Origin: JAXJYR01 sp964593515
Lineage (GTDB): Bacteria; Bacillota_I; Bacilli_A; Erysipelotrichales; Erysipelotrichaceae
DNA length: 9,558 nucleotides
Direction: 5' to 3'
NCBI GenBank assembly: GCA_964593515.1
Contig: CAZQJH010000059.1
Coordinates: 1 to 9,558, forward strand
Shown: positions 5,238 to 9,558 of the stretch, in pieces
How the letters are laid out: each line of letters opens with the position of its first letter
How positions within the stretch are numbered: the first letter of the stretch is position 1
Notes under the pieces: generated by a model
Database searches by the model: none
Seen by the model: the letters and a program-made list of their open reading frames with translations, nothing else
Told to the model about the DNA's origin: nothing
Made by a program: the position numbers and the translations under genes

Positions 5238-6512
5238 ATGAATTCAACATGGGAATTAAAAGAAAAATCTGAAGGTATTTTAACTGTAGTTATCGAAGGT
5301 GATGACTGGACAAAAGCGCAAAATGATGCATTAAAAGAAATTGCTGCCAAAACAAACATTGATGGTTTCCGTCAAGGACACGCACCAATTGCTTTAGTTA
5401 AAAAACAAGTTGGTGAAGGAACTATTTTATATCAAGCTGCTGATAAATTAGCTAACAACGCATTACAAACAGCTATTATCGAAAAAGACTTATGGTTAGT
5501 TGATCGTCCTACTATGGATATCAAAGAAATCAATACTGAAAAAGTTGAATTTGTATTTAACTGTACAGTTAGACCTGAAGTTACTTTAGGACAATACAAA
5601 GGATTAGATATTAAAAAAGCTGAAGTTGTAGTTAGTGAAGATGCAGTAAATGGAAGAATTGAAGCTTACCAAGCTAACAAAGCTGATTTAGTATTAAAAG
5701 AAGAAGGTTGTGTTGAAAACGGAGATACAACAACAATCGATTTCGAAGGATTCAGAGATGGAGTTCCTTTCGAAGGTGGAAAAGGTGAAAACTACGATTT
5801 AGTAATCGGAAGTGGTTCATTCATTCCAGGATTCGAAGACAAAATGATCGGTATGACTACTGGTGAAACTAGAGATATCGAATTAACTTTCCCTGAAGAC
5901 TACCACGTAGCTGATTTAGCTGGAGCTGATGTAGTATTCAAAGTAACAGTACACACAATCAAGACTAAAGATTTACCAGAATTAAATGATGAATTCGTAA
6001 AAACTTTAGAAATTGAAAATGTTGAAACTGTAGATCAATTACGTGCTTACTGTAGTGATCAAGAAAACAAAGCACAAGAAGAAAAAGTTACTAACGAATT
6101 TGAAAGTGCTGTTTTAACTGCTATCTGTGATGGAGCTAGCGTTGAAATTCCTCAATGTATGATTGATTCTGAAACAAACAACTTATTCAACCAATACAAA
6201 CAACGTATTGAAGCTCAAGGATTCACAATGGATTTATTCTACCAATTAACTGGTCAAAGTGAAGAAGCTTTAAAAGCTAACTTTGAAACTGATGCTGCTA
6301 ACAAAGTTAAAGTATCATTAGTATTAGAAGAAATTGCTAAAGTTGAATCAATCACAGCTACTGATGAAGAATTAGAAGCTGAATATACAAAATTAGCTGA
6401 AATGTACAACATGGAAGTTAATATGATTAAAATGTATATCAGCAAAACAGACTTATCTTACGACTTAGTTCAACAAAAAGCGTTTAACTTTGTTAAAGAA
6501 AACGTAGCTTAG
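5238..6512 (+). CDS. tig: Trigger factor, ribosome-bound chaperone and prolyl isomerase
   Basis: With the start at ATG 5238 this is 424 residues, typical for the family. Trigger factor docks at the ribosomal exit tunnel on L23 and shelters nascent chains. Residues 1-115 form the ribosome-binding domain with the docking loop GFRQGHAP (43-50). The family form is GFRKGK(V/A)P, so the Lys at 46 is Gln here and the Lys at 48 is His. Residues about 161-244 form the FKBP-type prolyl isomerase domain (GDTTTIDFEGF, GSGSFIPGFEDKMIGM, FPEDYHVADLAG). The helical C-terminal chaperone arms follow, from about 249 on. Codon use differs from the neighbours: Asn AAC, Phe TTC and Tyr TAC are frequent, as in highly expressed genes. 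It lies 36 nt after the DUF3196-like gene and is closed by its own terminator, ahead of lon. Confidence 0.97.
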   Translation: MNSTWELKEKSEGILTVVIEGDDWTKAQNDALKEIAAKTNIDGFRQGHAPIALVKKQVGEGTILYQAADKLANNALQTAIIEKDLWLVDRPTMDIKEINTEKVEFVFNCTVRPEVTLGQYKGLDIKKAEVVVSEDAVNGRIEAYQANKADLVLKEEGCVENGDTTTIDFEGFRDGVPFEGGKGENYDLVIGSGSFIPGFEDKMIGMTTGETRDIELTFPEDYHVADLAGADVVFKVTVHTIKTKDLPELNDEFVKTLEIENVETVDQLRAYCSDQENKAQEEKVTNEFESAVLTAICDGASVEIPQCMIDSETNNLFNQYKQRIEAQGFTMDLFYQLTGQSEEALKANFETDAANKVKVSLVLEEIAKVESITATDEELEAEYTKLAEMYNMEVNMIKMYISKTDLSYDLVQQKAFNFVKENVA

Positions 6513-6521
6513 TAAATTTAT

Positions 6522-6546
6522 AAAAAGACGCTTACGCGTCTTTTTT
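6522..6546 (+). terminator. Intrinsic terminator between tig and lon
   Basis: AAAAAGACGC (6522-6531) pairs with GCGTCTTTTT (6536-6545) around the loop TTAC, with a T-run at 6541-6546. It starts 10 nt after the tig stop and ends 22 nt before the lon start. It would cut most tig transcripts here and leave lon-engB to read-through or an internal promoter. Confidence 0.85.
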
Positions 6547-6567
6547 GCCTATGAAAGGAGTGAGAAA

Positions 6568-8895
6568 ATGAGTGATATTAAAAGTAGTACTGAAGTTAAT
6601 TTACCCATTGTCCCCACTAGAGGTGTAGTTGTATTCCCTGATCAAGAGATTACAATTGATATTGGAAGACAATCATCATTAGCAGCTGTTAATGAAGCAA
6701 AAGCTGAAAGTGATAGTCAAGTTATTATCGTTTGTCAAAAAGATTTAGAAAAAGATGAATTAGACCCAAGTAATTTAATGTTCTTTGGTACATTATGTTC
6801 AATTCGTCATATTCGTAAAATGGATGGTTTCTCTAGAGTTAAATTTAGAGGTATTAAAAGGGTTGATATTCAATACTATACTAAATGTGAAGACTTTTTA
6901 GTTGGTAGTGCCCTTATTGTTGAAGATGTTGAACAAGATTCACAAGAACGCCAAGCTTTAATTCGTCGTATTTGTGATGAATTAGATGAATTACACATGG
7001 GAAGTAATCAAACATTCCCTAAACATATAATTCAAGAAATGGCTCGTGATTTAGCTGGGGGAGCTTTAGCTGACCAAGTTTGTGGCTTATTCCCATTTCC
7101 AATCGATCGTAAACAAGCAATTCTTGAAGAAGTTAATGTTAATGATCGTTTAATGTTAGTTCTACAAGAATTAGTAGGGGAAAAAGAATTAAAAGATGTT
7201 GAAGCACGTATTAATGAAATTGTGAAAGAACGTATTGATGAAAATCAAAAAGAATATTATTTACGTGAAAAAATGCGTGCGATTAAAGAAGAATTAGGTG
7301 ATGTGGCTCAACAAGATAAAGAAGTTGGTTTAATTCGTGAGAAATTAGCTAATAATCCTTATCCTGAAAATATTAAAGCTAAACTTAAAGATGAATTAGC
7401 TCGTTATGAGTCATTAGCTCCAGCTAATGGAGAAAGCTCAGTAGTCAAAACATATATTGATTGGTTAATGGATCTTCCTTGGTGGGAAGAAAGTGAAGAC
7501 AATCAAGATCTACAACTTGCTAGTGATATCTTAGATGAAGATCATTTTGGTTTAGAAAAAGTTAAAGAGCGTATCTTAGAATATTTAGCAGTTAAACAAC
7601 AAACTAATTCTTTAAAAGCACCAATTATTTGTTTAGTTGGTCCGCCAGGAGTTGGTAAGACTTCGTTAGCTAAGTCAATTGCTCGTGCTTTAAATCGTGA
7701 ATTCGTTAAGATTTCCTTAGGGGGAGTTAAAGATGAATCAGAAATTAGAGGACATCGTCGTACTTATTTAGGGGCTTTACCTGGTCGTTTTATTCAAGGA
7801 ATGAAGAAAGCTAAGGTTATTAACCCAGTTTTCTTAATTGATGAAATTGATAAGATGGCTTCTGATTATAAGGGTGATCCAGCTAGTGCCATGTTAGAAG
7901 TATTAGACCCAGAACAAAATGCATTATTCTCTGATCACTATATTGAAGAACCTTATGATTTAAGTAAAGTTTTATTTGTGGCGACTGCTAACTATATCGA
8001 AAATATTCCTCATGCTTTACGTGATCGTTTAGAAATTATTGAATTATCTTCTTATACTGAGTTAGAAAAATTAGAAATTGCTAAACGTCATTTAATTAGT
8101 AAACAATTACAAGAAAATGGTTTAAAACCATCTCAATTCAAAATGGATGACGATATTTTATTATACTTAATTCGTTATTACACTCGTGAAAGTGGAGTAC
8201 GTCAATTAGAACGTTATATTGCTACTTTATGCCGTAAAGCAGTACTTGCTATCTTAAAAGATAAAAAACGTAGTATTAAAGTCAGCAAGAAATTAGTTAA
8301 CCAATGGTTAGGACCAGAAAAATTCGAATATGGTAAAAAAGAAAAGAAAGACCAAATTGGAACAGTTACTGGTTTAGCTTATACAGCTTTTGGTGGAGAT
8401 GTTTTACAAATTGAAGTAACTAAGTTTGAAGGTAAAGGAAAATTAGTTTTAACTGGTCAATTAGGTGATGTTATGAAAGAATCAGCAACTATTGCTTATG
8501 ACTATGTTCGAGCTAATGCGAAAAAATATGGTATTAATCCAGAAGTATTTGAGAAAAATGATATTCATATTCACGTACCTGAAGGAGCTACACCTAAAGA
8601 TGGACCTAGTGCGGGAGTTACGCTAACAACGGCTCTTGTTTCATTATTTAGTGAACGTAAAGTTCGCTGTGATGTAGCTATGACAGGAGAAGTTACATTA
8701 CGTGGTAATGTTTTAGCTATTGGTGGTTTAAAAGAAAAATCAATGGCTGCGCACCGTTGTGGTATTACGACTATTTGTATTCCAAAAGCTAATGCAAAAG
8801 ATTTAGCCGAAATTTCGCAAAGTGTTAAAGATGATATTACTTTTGTTCCATGTGATCATGTATCACAAGTGTTAGATGTAGCGTTGGTGAAGTAA
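6568..8895 (+). CDS. lon: ATP-dependent serine protease Lon (LonA type)
   Basis: This 775-residue soluble protease, active as a homohexamer, degrades misfolded and some regulatory proteins. Residues about 10-205 are the substrate-recognition LON domain (NLPIVPTRGVVVFPDQ), and a coiled-coil-rich linker follows to about 300. The AAA+ module has Walker A GPPGVGKT (358-365), Walker B VFLIDEID (421-428) and a conserved IRGHRRTYLGALPGR. The protease domain starts near 595 and carries catalytic Ser681 in PKDGPSAGVT and Lys724 in GGLKEK. Their spacing of 43 residues equals that of E. coli Ser679/Lys722. All domains are complete. The start has AAAGGAGTGA at 6554-6563. No CtsR or CIRCE operator is visible ahead of it. 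It follows the tig terminator and lies 1 nt before engB, so lon and engB are co-transcribed. Confidence 0.98.
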   Translation: MSDIKSSTEVNLPIVPTRGVVVFPDQEITIDIGRQSSLAAVNEAKAESDSQVIIVCQKDLEKDELDPSNLMFFGTLCSIRHIRKMDGFSRVKFRGIKRVDIQYYTKCEDFLVGSALIVEDVEQDSQERQALIRRICDELDELHMGSNQTFPKHIIQEMARDLAGGALADQVCGLFPFPIDRKQAILEEVNVNDRLMLVLQELVGEKELKDVEARINEIVKERIDENQKEYYLREKMRAIKEELGDVAQQDKEVGLIREKLANNPYPENIKAKLKDELARYESLAPANGESSVVKTYIDWLMDLPWWEESEDNQDLQLASDILDEDHFGLEKVKERILEYLAVKQQTNSLKAPIICLVGPPGVGKTSLAKSIARALNREFVKISLGGVKDESEIRGHRRTYLGALPGRFIQGMKKAKVINPVFLIDEIDKMASDYKGDPASAMLEVLDPEQNALFSDHYIEEPYDLSKVLFVATANYIENIPHALRDRLEIIELSSYTELEKLEIAKRHLISKQLQENGLKPSQFKMDDDILLYLIRYYTRESGVRQLERYIATLCRKAVLAILKDKKRSIKVSKKLVNQWLGPEKFEYGKKEKKDQIGTVTGLAYTAFGGDVLQIEVTKFEGKGKLVLTGQLGDVMKESATIAYDYVRANAKKYGINPEVFEKNDIHIHVPEGATPKDGPSAGVTLTTALVSLFSERKVRCDVAMTGEVTLRGNVLAIGGLKEKSMAAHRCGITTICIPKANAKDLAEISQSVKDDITFVPCDHVSQVLDVALVK

Positions 8896-8896
8896 A

Positions 8897-9487
8897 ATGA
8901 TTACTTTTCAAAAATGTGAATTAGTTGTATCAGCGCCAGATAAAAAATCATGGCCTGATACGACTTTACCAGAAATTGTTTTAGCTGGTCGAAGTAATGT
9001 AGGAAAAAGTAGTTTTATAAATACAATGTGTCAACGTAAAAAATTAGCTTATGTTGGTAACTCACCTGGTAAAACTAGATTACTTAACTTCTTTAATTTA
9101 GATGATAAGTATATGTTTGTGGATGTTCCTGGTTATGGTTATGCGAAAATATCTCAACGCCAATTACAAAAGTTTGGGGAAATGATGGAAGATTATTTCT
9201 CTCAACGCCAACAAAAGAAAGGTTTAGTCCTTTTAGTTGATGCGCGTCGTAAACCTAATGATGATGATATTTCAATGTTGGAATATGCTCGTTATTATAA
9301 TATTCCAGTATGTGTTGTCGTCACTAAAGTTGATAAGCTTAAGAAAAGCGAAAAACAAAAACAATTTAAAATTATTCGTGAAACTTTACAGTTGAATGAT
9401 GATGAAAAGTTATTTCCATTCTCAAGTGAGAAAAAACAAGGAATGAGCGAAGTTTGGGATTATTTAATTCCAATGTTTGAATCATAG
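8897..9487 (+). CDS. engB: Ribosome-assembly GTPase EngB/YsxC
   Basis: This 196-residue TrmE-Era-EngA-EngB-type small GTPase (called ysxC in B. subtilis, yihA in E. coli) is needed for late assembly of the large ribosomal subunit and is essential in many bacteria. All G motifs are present: G1 GRSNVGKS (31-38), G2 Thr60 in PGKTRLLNFF, G3 DVPG (76-79), G4 TKVD (143-146) and G5 SSEK (176-179). PGYGYAKI is diagnostic for the subfamily. Length is typical. The start codon is 1 nt after the lon stop. Its weak ribosome binding site GGTGA (8886-8890) is inside the end of lon, so translation is probably coupled. The lon-engB order is the same as in B. subtilis (lonA-ysxC). Confidence 0.97.
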   Translation: MITFQKCELVVSAPDKKSWPDTTLPEIVLAGRSNVGKSSFINTMCQRKKLAYVGNSPGKTRLLNFFNLDDKYMFVDVPGYGYAKISQRQLQKFGEMMEDYFSQRQQKKGLVLLVDARRKPNDDDISMLEYARYYNIPVCVVVTKVDKLKKSEKQKQFKIIRETLQLNDDEKLFPFSSEKKQGMSEVWDYLIPMFES

Positions 9488-9495
9488 GTGATAAT

Positions 9496-9558
9496 ATGGA
9501 TAATAATTTAATTTTGATAGGTATAATATTATTTGGACTATTAATTGCTGGATATGGT
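9496..9558 (+). CDS. N-terminus of a probable membrane protein (partial)
   Basis: Only the first 21 codons are in the window: an ATG 8 nt after the engB stop, with AGGTGAT at 9486-9492 as ribosome binding site. The peptide begins with the short polar MDNN and continues as an unbroken hydrophobic stretch (LILIGIILFGLLIAGYG), so it is an N-terminal membrane anchor or uncleaved signal with the rest of the protein outside the window. I do not recognise the family. The tight spacing makes it the next gene of the lon-engB transcript. Confidence 0.6.
   Translation, partial: MDNNLILIGIILFGLLIAGYG

Noticed and set aside
6254..6445. A 63-codon minus-strand open frame inside tig
   Set aside because: It is antisense to the trigger factor C-terminal domain; its low-complexity Ser/Ala/Leu composition is what antisense of Glu/Ala/Lys-rich codons gives.
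6541..6567. CtsR or CIRCE heat-shock operator ahead of lon
   Set aside because: Neither the GGTCAAA tandem nor the CIRCE inverted repeat is present in the short tig-lon gap.

Overview
The window reads as a chromosomal segment from a low-GC Gram-positive bacterium (A+T-rich by eye, roughly two-thirds A+T). The best guess is a member of the Erysipelotrichia or a close relative of the Mollicutes. Three things point there: A/T-ending codons dominate; Shine-Dalgarno sites are strong (AAGGAGG, AGGAGGT); and a DUF3196-like gene, tig and lon stand in the order I recall from Mycoplasma. The standard code fits: conserved Trp residues are TGG and all large genes end in TAA or TAG. The taxon is inferred and was not searched.

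Layout. Bases 1-53 hold the last 20 nt of a 5S rRNA gene and its terminator, so a ribosomal RNA operon ends here. An extended -10 promoter then starts a tight three-gene plus-strand operon (96-2603): a YqhD/butanol-dehydrogenase-type alcohol dehydrogenase, a Cof-type HAD phosphatase, and a NiaR-type (HTH plus 3H domain) niacin-responsive repressor. A hairpin at 2602-2630 serves both this operon and the converging minus-strand gene for an AGCS sodium:alanine/glycine-type symporter (2629-4080). The 4081-4475 intergenic stretch has no protein gene but is full of signals. On the minus strand it holds the symporter promoter with a tandem 21-bp repeat over it, an AT-rich palindrome, and a tRNA-Arg(UCU) gene with its own promoter and terminator. 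It also holds the plus-strand promoter of the next operon.

From 4476 to the end runs a plus-strand housekeeping cluster: a DUF3196-like helical protein, trigger factor (tig), ATP-dependent protease Lon, the ribosome-assembly GTPase EngB/YsxC, and the first 21 codons of a probable membrane protein. These genes share a theme of nascent-chain folding, protein quality control and ribosome assembly. An intrinsic terminator between tig and lon probably lowers lon-engB expression relative to tig, whose codon use looks tuned for high expression.

I see no mobile element, CRISPR array, phage gene or defence system, and no clear undescribed system. The points most worth a second look are the NiaR-type regulator inside an alcohol dehydrogenase operon, the repeats over the symporter promoter, the altered ribosome-docking loop of trigger factor, and the tig-lon terminator.
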